Source: Taenia hydatigena
Taxonomy: Eukaryota > Platyhelminthes > Cestoda > Cyclophyllidea > Taeniidae
DNA: 64,000 bases
NCBI GenBank assembly: GCA_036345935.2
Contig: JADWOT020000007.1
Coordinates: 7,294,074-7,358,073 of the forward strand
Direction of reading: 5' to 3'
The position numbers and the translations under genes were made by a program. Positions 46,684 through 60,608 of this stretch are shown in pieces (position 1 is the stretch's first letter; every line of letters starts with the position of its first letter). The notes under the pieces were generated by a model. The model searched no databases, was not told the DNA's origin, and saw only the letters and a list, made by a program, of their open reading frames with translations.

Positions 46684-47350
46684 GATGCAATTGGACATCA
46701 GAGTCGCCCAACCTCACTACCACCGTCTTCCTCACCGCCAACGCTAGCATTGATGTTGTTGTAACCACAACTGGCGGCAACGTGGAAAAGCATTCCACCC
46801 ACCAGATCTCACTCTTCCATCGCAATTGGTCGTCCACTATATCTCTCATTTCTCACCTCCTCCTTCGTCTCCGTCTTGTCTCCTGGCTCCGTTCCCACTC
46901 ATGCATCTCTCAACGACGTCACCAAGCATACCAGTAAGTGCCTCCTCCTTCCCATTGCAGCCTTCATTATTTACTCAGCTTCCTCTGTTTACACTCACTC
47001 ATTCGTATTTCTTCCCTCGCTCAGGCCTCACCCGTGGCAATAAAACACAGGACAGCCACAGAGGCCAACAGGGACAGACTCAGAGCGATGACGACGAGGT
47101 CGAGTTGATGGGGTACGAGGAATTGGTATGTGACCTGTCCGACTACCTGACTTTGACGAGTCAGTGGTCGATATGGATGAGCAGACAGAGTAGTGGCAGT
47201 CGCCACCCTCCCCGATGGCATCTGATTCTGCCACGTCGTCATCGCTCACCACAGTGACACCATTGCCGGCAAGTCAATTGTCAACCACGCGAGAAGAGAC
47301 AGAGGAGGTGGATGTGGAATTCGAGGCTGAGGTAGAGTCAGGTGAAGAGT
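46684..47350 (+). pseudogene. Gene A copy 4, truncated at both ends
   Basis: Begins inside exon 2 at the GATGCAA word, keeps intron 2 with its splice signals, and stops inside exon 3 at GGTGAAGAG. Exon 3 has a one-base deletion near 47171 that shifts the frame after LTSQWS. The second frame of exon 2 is open throughout here (TTVFLTANASID...). Several changes against the other copies are silent or conservative in that frame, so which exon 2 frame is used stays open. Confidence 0.85.
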
Positions 47351-48233
47351 CTTTTGAGCGTTACTTTAAGGCGAAAATCATTTTAAAGTGCTTTTTTCAA
47401 TCAAACATGTATAATAGCGCCAAAAATTGCTTCAGAAAATTTTTGCGGATCGATTGTGTTTGTACATAAAACTGCTTGTTTAAAAGCATTTCAGATATAG
47501 TTTCTTTTGGATTTGTGCAGATTTGTTATTCTTGCGAATTTCCCAGCAAAATACCAATCTTATGCGGATAACATGATTTGCCAATTTGAAGGCCATCGTT
47601 GAATGTGTTTTGTCTGTGGGTACGCACTGCTCCTTACTGATCATGCTAAAGCTAGAATCTTGGACAAAGAAGTTCAAGTTACTGGAAGTTATAAAGAAAA
47701 ACCATGGTAATATTGGTCCTTTTGGTATTCGTGGTGGTGCTGAATTGGGGATAAATGTGAATGCGTCTGCTTCTGATAGTTGAAGAGAACAGGATTTGAA
47801 AATGAATCTTCTCCTTGTTTCGCAATTCACTCAGGTAAGAACATATCTCATTTTGCAAGTGATTTTGATGCACGTTTGGTTCTTAACGCCTTCAATATGG
47901 GTGCTTAAGGAGGGAAACCGCAGTTACTCTTCTTCTCTGTCTTTCCACACTTACATCGTGCCAGTTGTGCCATCCAATTTGTTCTAGTAATTATTTAGGC
48001 AGAATCAATCGTATCCATGGAACGTAGTACAGATGCAATTGTAGCGTTTTCCACAATAGGGCTTGTGCACGATCGTTTCATTGATTGACTAAATCGCCTC
48101 TCCTACGACTTTAGCAAGCATGATTTGTAGAAGTATGAATTGAGGTGGTAAAGATTCTACTAGGAACGGGATGTCGATGTGCTGTTCACGCCACCATTAG
48201 ACTAGGCGTTGGTCTGCTGATTTGGTCGGTAAG
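47351..48233. other. About 900 bases without a supported gene
   Basis: Short frames on both strands. The 116-codon minus frame at 47480-47830 has no motif or start support. Confidence 0.4.
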
Positions 48234-48551
48234 TTAACCATGGGACTTCACCACGATTGCGACTGTTTCTCCGCACTTCATTCTGTTTCCCTGGGCACGG
48301 AGACGTTTATCAGTTTGGAATCCCTTAGCTAAGGTGATACGAGAGGTAGAATATTGAACTTGGCCACTGAAAACGAAAACGAGAGGATAGGTGGTGCAGT
48401 GCACCAGCCTCTTACGTTCCCCGGTATAATTGTTGGAAGTCGCATAGCATCTGAAGGTATGGTATGAGGTGACGGAGGGTGCCTTCTGATGAATGCGGGT
48501 CAGTGAATCGCGCGACGATGGGTGCATCACTTTGAGGCAGCTTCTGTTCAT
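48234..48551 (-). other. 105-codon ATG open frame, unrecognised
   Basis: ATG at 48551 to TAA at 48236-48234. Basic, Ser/Thr- and Tyr-containing, no membrane helix. An acceptor-like pyrimidine run ending TTTTCAG lies inside it at about 48372, so only the second part (GQVQYSTSRITLAKGF onward) might be an exon. No family recognised. Confidence 0.25.
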
Positions 48552-49096
48552 GATAGTAGTGGGAGACTGTTTTGTCGCCGATGCATTTGAGACCGTAGAC
48601 TAAAGTGAGGATGACAATTTTGGATCATTTTTGACATTGAAAGTGAAACGCTTGTTTTAAACCCACCGTAGCTGTAGAGGGGGCTATCATGTTCGCTCAA
48701 ATAAATGCTACACTCAACTTGTCATTTTCACCATGAGGAGGTGAGCACTCACTCTTTGTACTAAAGTTGTGAACGCCGTGGTAATTGACGGGAAGATTAC
48801 CTAAGTTGTGACTATGAGTAGCTATCTTAATGCTACCAACTCATCACCCTCTCCACCCGTCACCACAGGACCATCCTTGTGTTGGATAAGGGTGTGCTGG
48901 TGGACGGAATCGTTTGCAATGAATCGATCCATTAGTAAAGGTCAAAAATGTTTTTGCTGAGGTCTCCCTCTTGATTGCTATATAGCAGTCGCAGGTGTCG
49001 AAGACGCGACTTCACATAGCCTAGACTGCTGAGGCACCATCGCAAAATGAACATCAAACTTTGGTCGATCTCCTTTTGATAGACATTGATCTATAA

Positions 49097-49360
49097 ACAC
49101 AAATTTACACTGAAGGAGCGGCTAGAGGTGCTTATGAGGCAGAAACTGACCAATGTGCAAGGCCTTGTAGCCACTGCCCTCATGCCCGTGGACTATCGAG
49201 TGCGCCTGCTCGGTTAGACGGAGCGCAATTTCCACCTCGCGCCCTACCAGTGGTGCGACTGCTTCGCTGGTCATCGAAGGGTCTGATGTCTCTAGGGGCT
49301 CTTATCTTTATCAGCCTCGTTTATTGGTACCGCCGCAACTTGGGACATCAATCCGCATGA
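49097..49360 (+). other. Open frame ending in a membrane helix
   Basis: 87 codons open between a TAA and a TGA; the only in-frame ATG is at 49286. It contains two C-x(2)-C-like pairs (CARPCSHCPH), a basic segment (RLLRWSSKG), the helix SLGALIFISLVYW and a short tail, RRNLGHQSA. This suits the last exon of a membrane or tail-anchored protein. A second frame over 49105-49210 also looks protein-like (ERLEVLMRQKLTNVQG) and ends in TAG, so a frameshifted relic is possible. Confidence 0.3.
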
Positions 49361-51480
49361 TTTTGATGTCATTATGAAATGGACTTATGAGTACTAATTA
49401 TGCGATTATTTTATTTGCAATTTATCGTTTCTTTGGTTTGTCTAGTTAATGATATCCATCAGAAACGTATACAGTAAAGCCGGGATAATAATTACTAAAA
49501 AGAGTTTGGTTGGTGTGATTGCTGTTTTTTGATTCCTTTATGCTGCTTAACCTAAGTGCTTTTATCAAAGACACTAAGGCTGAATGCAAGAATACAGCAC
49601 CGTAGGCAAACAGCAGTAACGTAATTTTGTGCTTGTAAGGTATTCCCTCATGCTTTAGGATAACGTGGAAAGTTAAAGCCTAACTTGAAGACGAAATATG
49701 GCATAGTGGTTGGGCATGCATAGAGCAGGTTATGGGATACCGGTAGTCTGTGGGCGATGCTGCAATGGTAGATCCAAAGTGGTCTAGGATCCAAAGTACA
49801 GGAGTTGTTCAAACCACTTGGAAATTGAATAGCAAATCTCTTATTTCGAGTTCTTTCTTGACCGCGCCATTGATCAACCGCAGGCGTCAGATATCACAGC
49901 ATGGTGTAAGGGAAGCACCACAGGTACGTCGTTGTCACCCTTAAGATCAGACCATCTTTGACACCAATTGAGGCCTGGAACTCAACAGTTCTTTTCAACC
50001 CGAGGCCAACAGATCCTAATTTGCCAAAATACCACCGCAACTGAAGCACGTAATTTGCCCACCATACCGACAGACAATACACTAAACACGGCCAGTGGCC
50101 TTGAAACTGCCGAAATGAAATAACTTCTGATTAAGTACCTTCCTAATCCTAAACATACGGAAATGGACAAAAAAGCTTAAGCCAAAAAGGTCGATGCAAA
50201 CATATAAAACAGCAAGCAGCTCATTGTTAAAAGAGGATTTGTAGGAAGATTTGCGTATATCTATAAAATATTTGTAGACCATTAAATAAGGAATCAAATA
50301 CTGCGCAACCTTTAAAGCATCCATTTTAGGAGGACTTACACTTAAACATCATGCAATAAATATGAGAAATGAAAGGCTATCCTTAAGCAGGCTGGCGGGT
50401 TCGTTACAAATTGAAAATGGAATGGTGGCTTCTGTCGTCTTCGGTGAATGCGACAGTCGTCATGCAGGATGTTCTAAGTTCCTTCCTACCTCTCACACCA
50501 AGGATGTATTCAACGCGGCATAAATTTACACGATGGATAAAGATGTGGCGCGTTTCCCGATTATCGCCTTGCCTTCTGCCTTGTAGTCCTTTAAACGAAT
50601 AGGTCAGAGCTAAGAGATTTTTTAGTGCGAACACGGAGCGGACGAGACACTTCCTCCTTTCTGCCCCCATAAATTCTGACGCAATCCTTATCACGGTTTT
50701 CGCAAAGGCTGCCTCATGGTCTTTCAGTGGTCTCTCTCAGCAGCCAAAGTATTTCATTAATTCCTCGTCTCATTAGCCCCCAGCCCAGGTACTGCCTTTG
50801 TTGGGTGTCCTCATATTTACTACCGGGTAGTTTCCTTTCAGTCATAAGTGTGCGAACTTCACTTTTGCATCTGATCGGCGATCTGCCCTTGCAGAGTTGC
50901 AGAATAATGGTTAAAATCGGAGTAGTGTGGTGCGGACAAAACACGTATTAGGTGACAGAACGTTCATCCCTCTGACCAACTCTTTGCCATAAAGGCGATG
51001 AACCTTGCAGTACAGCTGTGGTGAGTAAATTGGCCTGAGTTTGTGTATCAATTCTCCATCTTGGCGGACATTGATTTGAAGTCGCTTGTCGTGATTCGTC
51101 CTCTGGCTCATGTACGATAGTCCTAGGTGTTTGTGCGCGGTGCTAAAAGCTTACTTGCGTCTTCTTCTGAAAGCACTACAAGCTCTGATGCATTAATGGC
51201 TTCGAAATGCGCTCTCACCTAGCGATCCGCGAGCCGATAAAACCTTAATTGATGCACGAATTGCAGTGTGTGTCTTCGAGTTTTGGAACGACAATGAGTC
51301 TAGTGAGATTTTGGTGGTGCGAATTAGCTGTGAGCAAAGGTCATTAGAGTTGTCCATTGGGACAACTGAGACCGCGTATCCTAACTGCTTGAAAAAGTTG
51401 CCTACTGCACAATTTAGACCAGCTTAGACGTTACGTAGGAAATCAGCATGAGTACCACGTCCAAGGCCACTTTTGAACAT
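49361..51480. other. 2.1 kb without a supported gene
   Basis: Frames of 60-96 codons only. The minus frame 50404-50694 has no ATG near its front and no motif. Confidence 0.4.
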
Positions 51481-52350
51481 TTAATAGACTATACTGTCTG
51501 AGCTTCGACTCCTCGCACAGGCTTCCAACGACGCCTCCTCCACCAACCTCCCTTCCTCCTGGTGAAAGTAACTGAGTAGAGGGAGTGAAAGGGTTGTTGT
51601 CCAGTACAAGGCGCAAACCACTCCACTGCCCCTCATTTCAAAGGCGCATTAAAAGCAATAAAAACCATTACAGTGCCTGAGTGAATTGCTAGTAAATGAG
51701 AATAATATTGACGAAAATAACAATTTGAAAAGGAGCAATGAACCTCGACACTGCCCCCGATCCAGCCTCTTAACACGCCGCACTGATGAGCAGCCTTCGC
51801 AATCTACACGGCGGACATCCAGCATGCGGCGGGATTGAGCGAGTGGATAGATGTGCTTTTGTGCGCAATGCTCTTCTGTTTACTGAGGAGCGGCGCTGTT
51901 TTGAGCTGCGAGAGAAGGCGGTGTCGTGATGCGACGCAGGATGCTTTGCAAGGAGAGTAGTCCCTGCTTCATCGCCTCCCCTCGTGCGCGCCCATACGTG
52001 CATTACATGACGACCAGCCGTGGAGCGCGTTCTGCACGTACACACACTCCAGCCCGCCCCTTCTATCTTGATATTCATTAATGGGCCAATCCTCGAAGTA
52101 ATGCAATACGAGGCCGACCCGTGGACGGGGTTGAGCAAGCTCACAGCACCCGTCCTAGTTGGAAAAATACAGGTAATTTCATTGGTCCCAAATTAGGGAC
52201 CGTTGCAGAAATTACACTGCAAAGAACAGATACTACACATGATCTTAGCTCAGAGAGCCGAGAAGCGATGCCCTACCACGCCCACCCAAACCACCGCCTC
52301 GCGTAGCTTTCACTTGCTCCCTGACCGCTACACCATCGCTACTCAGCAGC
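51481..52350. other. GC-richer patch
   Basis: Visibly richer in C, G and CpG words (GGCGGCGTT-, CGTGCGCGCCC, CACGCCCACCC) than its neighbours. It explains the 124-codon minus frame at 51770-52144, which starts at GTG and lacks any motif. It may be a promoter or an anonymous GC-rich exon. A TATA-like AAATATAA occurs at 52355. Confidence 0.3.
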
Positions 52351-55300
52351 CTCAAATATAACCCGTCTTTTGCACATCTTCACTACGTCTCGTCTAATTC
52401 TCCACGCTTATCATTACCCGTTTTATTTCCTTTCCTTCTTTTCGTCTCATTCATTCTCAACTGAATTGCTCATCCCCAATCACACACATCTGTGCGCACT
52501 CTGCTCACTTTCTGTTTCAGTAGGCTGTCAATAAGCCATCCCACCTCCCTGGCTGACCTCGAGTCACTTAAAGATAGGTGACTCAAATGTGCATGCGCTC
52601 GTGGGCACACGGCCGCATGGAAGTAAACGACAGCGTCAATGTGCGTATTTGATTGTTTCACGATGGTGTAGTGGATACTGCAGCACAGAATTGCACAGCA
52701 CCACAACGCCAGAGTGCAGAGGCGCAGGACGCGCAGCTAAATGCAGGTATAAGTGTAGCGAGACGGCTGCAACTGCTGTCATTACTTGGTCGACACTTAG
52801 TACTCCTGCTAAAAGTGTAGACAACTCGATATTTTGGGACAGTAATATGACTAAAAGGCCTAATTTGCATACTATTTTCTACAAGCCATTTTACCCGTCG
52901 CTCAAGCGAATTTCGACATCACGTTGCCTTCAGAATGGTTTTCGGATTGGCACATAAAATGGAGAATACAAATTAATTATACCGTTCTCTGAAAATGTTA
53001 TTCGCATTGAAACACTACAATGTGGACGAAATTTACTTAGCCATACATAATAATACGAAATTGGATCGGCCTGCATATATGCACTTGGAAATTCTTTGTA
53101 TCAATGTTGATAAACCCAAAATTTGAGTCCTTGAAGCTGATAATAGTAATAGCCGGTTTAATCATTGACGTCGCTTAGAATATTTAAGCTACTAATTAAT
53201 AAATAGCGATGTTGACACACATCTTCGATGTGCAGGTGCTTCCCATATTTCTAATATTGGGATTGATGTGCATTTCAAGCGAGACCGTATCAACTCTTAC
53301 TGATTGCACCACAGATGACAATGCCAGGTTTCCGAAACTCACAGACTTGCGGAAGAAACACTAAGGTGCTTTATGCCATTCCAATGTTTAAAGTGCATGT
53401 AAACGCTTGCCATTTTATGAGCTAGAACCATTGGGAGCAGCAAAGGGTCTTAGGACGTCAATTATGGTGTCTTATCTCTTCGATGGAACATTACTAACCC
53501 TCCAAGGCGCGAGATGTAGGATACGCTGGATCATCCACAAAATTTGGATCAAAATCCTTGTAAAATATTTTGCGGAAAAAAGTTGGTCACACTATGTAAT
53601 ACATGAATCCCGTTCAAAGGCCCAACAGTGTAAAACTATCTTTTTATGAAAAGTTATTTGTGTCACTTGTAACTTGACTAAAGGATCGAGTTCTCACGCA
53701 TCGGATTGCTAGTGTAGGAAATTATTTGCTTGCGAGTTATGACGAAAGTCAGAAACCACGTTCTTGGACACAGAGCTTTAAGACTCTGAGGCACATTGAT
53801 GGCTATGAGTGATGATTTATCGGTGGTAACTTTTGTGCTTGACGCGTGTGCAATCTCAAAAGGCACAATGCAGTGGAAGACAATTAATGATTATAATTTC
53901 TGGGCGAATGAAGCACATGAATTCAAACAATTAAAAGGCTACACATAAGTACAGGTACGATAGACCAATATTCGTACCGTATTTGTATAATGAAATGCAC
54001 TATAGCACTGCATGCGCAATCGTACTTTACTAGAATTTTTGTGACGGTTTTGACATAAAGCATGAAACAAAAGGAAAGACTTTGATTTGACGACAAATTG
54101 GTGAAAAGATTGAGGCTATTAGAAGGATGTGAATTAATAGAAGACGGCAGCTGCAATTGTCAATGATTTCTGCATTCAATTGCCTCGTTAAAGTAGATGG
54201 AACGTGTTAATCTTTAGTTCTGAGTAGTAAGTTGAGCAAATTGATTTCTGCTCACTTCCCTTACAGTTCGATTGCCGCAAGGTAAAGACCATGCCGCAGA
54301 GCGAAGGTTGCACAATTCCATGCTGTAAAAGCATAAATTAGGCGTGTCTCTATCGTCGGAATGTACATAATTAAGGTAGTATTTGCAAAATAATAGTTTT
54401 TTAAAGCTTGCATCTATTTATTGCGCAAGCCGAAAGACAGCAAATCAGCAAATAATTTAGTTTTGTTTCCCTATTAAAGTATGCGGAAGATCGTGCAAAG
54501 CCAATAGATTTGACGATCATTGCACCATACCAAGCTAACAGCAGCGAAGTCATGCAACAGCAATTACACGGACACCTTGGATATTTTACCCTAAGAGACA
54601 CTAAGGTGATATGACAGACATGTGGTCATTAGATAGCAACCGGCGATCCCTGAGTGGCCAAAACGTTGCTTTGTTAACTAATTTTTAAGTTTGCTGAATG
54701 CAGTATTGGCTTAGGAAATGAAAATAATTTGTGTTTTACAACTCATAGTGTCAACATAAGTAAAATTCGTCTAGATCGAAGAAACGGTGAAGTTAGCACA
54801 GACTGCTGCAATCGAGTCTCGTATATTGCATTTTGCCTTGTCCTTTTATTAATCCGTTGCAGAAGTTATTTTGCAGGTTAAACGCTTGGCTTTGGCCCTC
54901 GGTGAATAAGTACGCTGTTGAGGCAAACATATAGTGCACTGCTTTCAAAAAACGTGCTGTGCATTTCTCATGCAGAAATAAATGCTTCTGTGCATTCAAT
55001 GAAAGCGAAGGTAATGAAGCTGGCTAATTTCAAGGACGCAGAGACCCATTGAAAAGCCCAGATACCATCTGAAGGCACGATTGCTTAGTGTGTGGGAGAG
55101 ACAATTCAATGATTAAAAGGGATTGTTCTAGGTAATCCTTCTTGCAGTTGCCCATAACCAGCCCCTTTCTACGTGATTCTATCGACTGAGACATCCAACA
55201 CAGTTGTACTCACTTCCGCCTTCGCCATGGCCAAGGCCGTTCACGAATAAAGAAGCTTCTATTTGAGATGACCATATGAAACTAAGTGCTTTTATCTCAA

Positions 55301-55801
55301 TTCCTCTTACATTGCGAAGAGAATAACGAAGTTTACTGGCTCAAGCAGGTCTCCGGACTGGCTGCTCGGTCAGCCTTCATAAGGGAAGTTTTTATGGACT
55401 TCACGCATCCTCGTTACGGTGGGCTCTTTTCGCGATACAACAGGCTCTCATAGCTGCTTAACTTGGATTAAGCAACTAAATTCTTGAACCCAAAATAATG
55501 CTAATCGACTAAACGACGTTGGTATCGATCCACCCTTCAAAGCACTTACTAACACACAACATGGTACTGCAAAAGGAAATAGAAGGTGAGCTCTTCATCA
55601 GTGTGACAAGCAGTTGCATGATTCGAAGCATTCTGCGCTAATCGATGGAGAAGTTGTCGTTCATAGGCAACTGGCAACATTATTTCTGTATACTAGAGGG
55701 CCAGTTTTATTCACAGCATACACCTTGCACAAAACAAAATAATTCGCTCTGGCTATTACTATGATGCTCCTTATTCGCACCGATATTCAATCTCTTTAAG
55801 T
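52351..55801. other. 3.4 kb without a supported gene
   Basis: The 122-codon plus frame at 52589-52957 starts at GTG and has no recognisable motif. Other frames are shorter. Confidence 0.4.
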
Positions 55802-56056
55802 ATGTGGATCTTTCCAGGTAGAAGCTTGATGGGACCGGCGTGTTCTGGCTCCCTTTCCGTCATGGAGCTAGGATGTCACAAATTGCATTGCAAGGTTAAT
55901 TATGTCAGATCGTGCTGGCATTCTTCGCCCGCGAAATGCCCACTAAGTTGCCTTAAGTGCATGCATAATGTCAACAATGCAAAGTATGTTTCGAGATTTC
56001 TCCACCTCTTAGTGAAGCACCAACTTGAATGCCAATGCGAAATCGCGCACCAATGA
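55802..56056 (+). other. 84-codon Cys-rich ATG open frame
   Basis: ATG at 55802, stop at 56054-56056. Nine Cys in 84 residues, including CHKLHC, SCWHSS, KCPLSCLKC and ECQCE. The N-terminus is only weakly hydrophobic, so no signal peptide is evident. There is no promoter, poly(A) signal or paralogue to support it. Confidence 0.2.
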
Positions 56057-59000
56057 CTATTTTGATAGATTTCTCGAATGCATCGAAAGCCGCAGCACTG
56101 ATCAAACAGGACGCCATTTCGCCATTCAAATATCAAAAAAGAACAATTTTCTACGTTTGCAAAAATAGAACTAAGTAGGAACTAACATTGAGCACCGTGA
56201 GTATTTTAAATTAGGTCGACGCCGTCAGCAGTTGCAAAGACTTTACATTATAGATTTGTTTTCCTACGCATTAGACACCCATCTAGCCAGGATAAGCCCC
56301 CTGTTGGTTAGTCATAATTGAGTCAAAACAAAGGCCTGACGTGCCAGTACGGACCTAGATGGCGACCGAAGGCTGATGTTGTCCACTGCTTCTGAGTGAA
56401 AAGTTGATGAGGCCTTAGCCAATTTGATCACGTGGGCTTACGTTGACGTCAGGGGTGAAACAGCCACCACATAATTCGAAGCCCCAGTGTTCTCTTTTCC
56501 GGTTACAGGAAGGCACACCATCTAAAGGAGGTGTCTTCGAACGGGAAGAAACGTTTATGGAGTTTGCCTAGGGTCTTCAGTGATAACATTAATATGCTTT
56601 TGCTTTGTCCACCTAGGATGGCCTAATACCCGGGGATGAATACGTTCATCGTCTTAGCTTGGGGTATTCTAAGTGTCGCATTCTGGGAAAGTCGAATTCG
56701 AAATGTGCAGAACAAAGGCAACTTCCCATTATTTTTAAAAACAACCAACGTATGCGCGTGGTACAAAGACACTCTGCTAGCCAGGTAGTTTGCAAACTAA
56801 GTGTTAAAGGAACCATTGAAGTCAGGACTTCTTGTTTGCCCGACTAAATGCATAGCAGTTTCACAGCACATTTTCGGCAAAGTATAGACAGATGCATTAA
56901 AGACTTTGTCAATAAGTATGCTCCCTGAATTTCGGAAAAATTCTTATCATCTGAAAGGATTAACCCAAATATGGACAACTTGTTGACGCCATTTCTTCGT
57001 TTGAACTTTGAATCTTAGAGCGGATGGATTCAGCAAAGAAGGCTATCAATCGTCCAGATACCGAAGAGAAAGCGTGTGGTTAAACAAATTAAATTCAAGC
57101 TCAGTATTCGCTTTGCTATAGTGTGTTTAAGAGGTCTGCATGCTCGTGAACTTGATTTTGACTACCCACTTGTCACCCAAAATATATGTTTACATGTGAG
57201 TAGCACTTACCTACCTGGAGAAACTGTGAGCAACCGAGAAGCATATGAACAAAAGACAAAGTGATTCTGCAATTTGATAACTAAATCCGTAACAAAGATT
57301 CAGCACTGTAAAATCATGATTAAACGCATGATTTAAACAAACCCTTAAATTCTATTCTTGACATATGGTAATGTAAGAAAATCTCACCATCACAAAAAAA
57401 GCCGGCTGTGACAAGCAGTCATCCGTTTAAACGAAAGCGCCTTGCAAAAATGTCTTGGTCTTTAGAAAAAATTCTTGCGGTAATCACCGCACTTCCAGCA
57501 GTGACCTGTATTCTGATAAATGTTTTACCTCTGAAATCGGATCATGGTGCAGCAGCCCAATAACACCCAATGAAAGCATCTTACACGGCCTTATAACCTT
57601 CGTACGTAAGAACACATGAAACGAAACGGCACTTTTGAGTGCTTAAATATTCATGCTGTACTTTATAAGAAGATGCAGCGCCAACATGCAAAGTCCCCAA
57701 CTGCGTCAAAATGGGCAGATTATGTCCTACGGGTGTTGGCAAGTAGATTGAATACCTACGCACACAGAAGAGCGAGGTTAATTTCCAATGTGGGTTCGTT
57801 AGTTGCCAGATCAACAGCTTAATAAAAGCACTAACTTAACATTGCTCTAGGTGCCTGCAATTCAGCCTAAAAATTGCATTTTTTACATTTGCCACGTCAA
57901 CGGGTATGGAATCTTCCAATTGCGTTCATTAATATGGTCAATCGAGAGTCCAGTCTGATCGTAAAGCTCATCGGACTTGAGTTGGTACCCTCTCAATTGA
58001 ATAACGTATAGGAAGCGCAAAGTAAGTCACTCCAAAGTAAAGCCGAGGTTGCCCAATCCCCAGATCGCCTTTGTTTGGTCTCCTTTGAGATATCAAGTTT
58101 AATTCAATCATTATCAAGCAACGAATAATCCCAAAATAACAGATTCTTTAATTTTGGAAAGTCATTCTACATTAAAACACTCGAAAGGACACTTAAGGCT
58201 AAACGTCAATTTATGCAGAATCAAGCTCACTTCCCCTCTCATATGCGCCCAAGAGCATTGGAGGAGAAAACGAAGCAACGTAAAGTCGCATGATTTGTCA
58301 CTGCTATATTTTAATTTATAAAAAAGGGCAATGTGTTGCTGAAACACCAGTACCAAGTACTCTGTGTGCTCACAGAAGCCTGTGTGATGTTTGACCTTTC
58401 AACAAGTCTATTTTACGCGATGGCCACAGAGCAATACATGAGGACACTGTTGTGACTATTAACAGTGCACTCCCGCATCGCGACTGTATTTATTCTATAA
58501 ATGTAAGGGGTGTGGTACCAAAGTTTGGAACAGAGGAATTGCGTCTCCATGCCTTCGACCAAAATGTCAGCAGACTAATCGGTCCACAGGAAAAGGGACA
58601 GAGTCCACCATGTCTTAGCGTAAAATTTAGCATTCAGTTTAGCGGATTATTTGTCATATGACACAAGCGAACAACCTTGTGCACATTGAAATTGTAATTG
58701 GTAATTATTATTTCTGCCTAAAGAGACTTATACTTAAAAGCAGTGGATGATTGGTGCGACAAAAATAGGCGGAATAACTGGCCATGCTGAGGAATTGCCG
58801 CAAATTTGGCCTATGAGATGACGCCCCCATAAACAGAAACGAATCTAGTATATAACTCATTGCTTGACAAGCACAAAACGCCTACGATTCTGCTCCGAAT
58901 TCGCCCATCGCAAGAATACAATTTATAAAACTTTTGTGCATCGCTTCTTAACATTTATTTTAAAAGCTTTTCAGCAGTTCACAGAATGCCGTCATAGACC

Positions 59001-60560
59001 AGCTCGACATAAATATGCTTAGGCGCGGTAGGTTCTGCTCCATATGACATGGAGACAAGTCCGGTGCGTTATCTCCATGTTATTTCTGTTGCCTGTTACA
59101 CCGAATGCGCCATCGACGGGAAAAATTGACAAAAGGTGAGAGTGAGAACCACCTAAGGCCTGGAACGTCTTCTGCATGTAACCCGCATTTTGGAAGGGAT
59201 ATATCATTTGCCACATCATGCCTGCAACAACAAATGTTTGCTCAGGTGTAATGATATCAGCTAGGATGACTAAGTGTCCGCGATTCCGGCTTTCGAAATC
59301 CAAGTAATCAAGGTATAAAATGACAGTCATAATCACTCAGCCGCATCCTCAACCCTACTTCTGCAACCCTTTCACACTATTCACATGTGTCCACTACAGT
59401 GACATCTGCTGTCCTCAAATATTGATTTTACTGGTTTGAGAAGTACGGGATATTTAATGACAAGACCAGTCAGAGATGAATTTAAGAAGAAGTGTGTAAT
59501 ACTTGCAAGTCGCACTTGTATCATGTTACTATGTGTGGCGGTTTTCTTGTACAGCGACATGGCGTGGTGATCGCACAGGTTATGAGAGCTTGAACACCAG
59601 CGAAATCTAAGGTAAGCCACCCTAATGAGCTTCGTTCAGGCAATAAGAGATCACCAGTCAGTTTTGGTCGCTTTTTTCATCTAGCCAACCGGAAAGGCCT
59701 ATTAACAAATTAAGATTCTCAAGTGCTGCCTAGAAGTGATTGGAAGGATGTGTGGAGCTGCTAGCAGCCAGCTCTGCGAAAGAACTTACACGTTCATGTA
59801 TTTTAAGAACGTGCCGTGTCTTTGGTATCTTCAATAAAAAAAATTTGCAGTGTCTGAAGTGTGGCAAATGAAGCACGGTCGAATTATAATGTCGATGCAC
59901 CCTGTGATATATGGCTTAGCAAAATCGGTATAACAATGTGCCATTAACGCAACGTGGATGGCACAGGAGACTCTAATCATGGACAGGTATGCATAACATC
60001 AAAACGGTGGCCGAATCAACACAGATTGTGAGGGTGGCGTTCCTTTGCACAGCTCTGGAAAACAGGTGACCCTAAACGCACCATACCGTCATTAGCCTTG
60101 TTTGGCCTATACTAACAAGGGCCTTTTTAAGGAAATTGGTTCTGTGGTGATCCGACGTTGCGACCATGGTAAAGTCGACATTTTTGTAAAAGGTCCCAAA
60201 AGTTTAACGAGTAGCCCACAAGGCGTCACCAAAGAGGAATAAGAGCGCAACCACAATCTGGACAGCTTGAACATGCCTTGAATGGGGATGAACGAAATAT
60301 TAATGCCGACTTACTGGCAATATCTGACTATTATCCAGCTATATGGAGATGGAGGGCGAAGCATCAGCTCAACTGTTTTGGTTATCACTCGCTATGACTC
60401 ACCGAGCGCTGAGTTATGAGTGCATGACAGAATTATGATTTCTTGACGGGTAGATGAAGTCGACTAGCTTTAGAACACATAAGATGGTCAGAATAGAGTG
60501 AAGGGTAGGCGTACTTTCCGCGGTTGACGTATATGCTAACCGACTTCTGATATTCCCTTA
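56057..60560. other. 4.5 kb without a supported gene
   Basis: Isolated frames of 60-105 codons. The minus frame 59336-59019 (contains VILADIITPEQTFVVAG) looks protein-like and has an acceptor-like TTGTTGTTGCAG inside, but starts at GTG and has no other support. Confidence 0.4.
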
Positions 60561-60565
60561 ATCAT

Positions 60566-60608
60566 GAGAGATCATAATCATAATCATTCATAATCATAAT
60601 CATTCCCT
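60566..60608. repeat. AATCAT microsatellite
   Basis: About six imperfect hexamers (CATAATCATAATCAT, twice) flanked on both sides by CCCTTAATCA words, which suggests a small duplication as well. Confidence 0.8.

Noticed and set aside
14145..47350. Gene A copies as retrotransposed pseudogenes
   Set aside because: Introns with intact splice words are present in every copy and no poly(A) tail is seen, so they are DNA-level duplicates.
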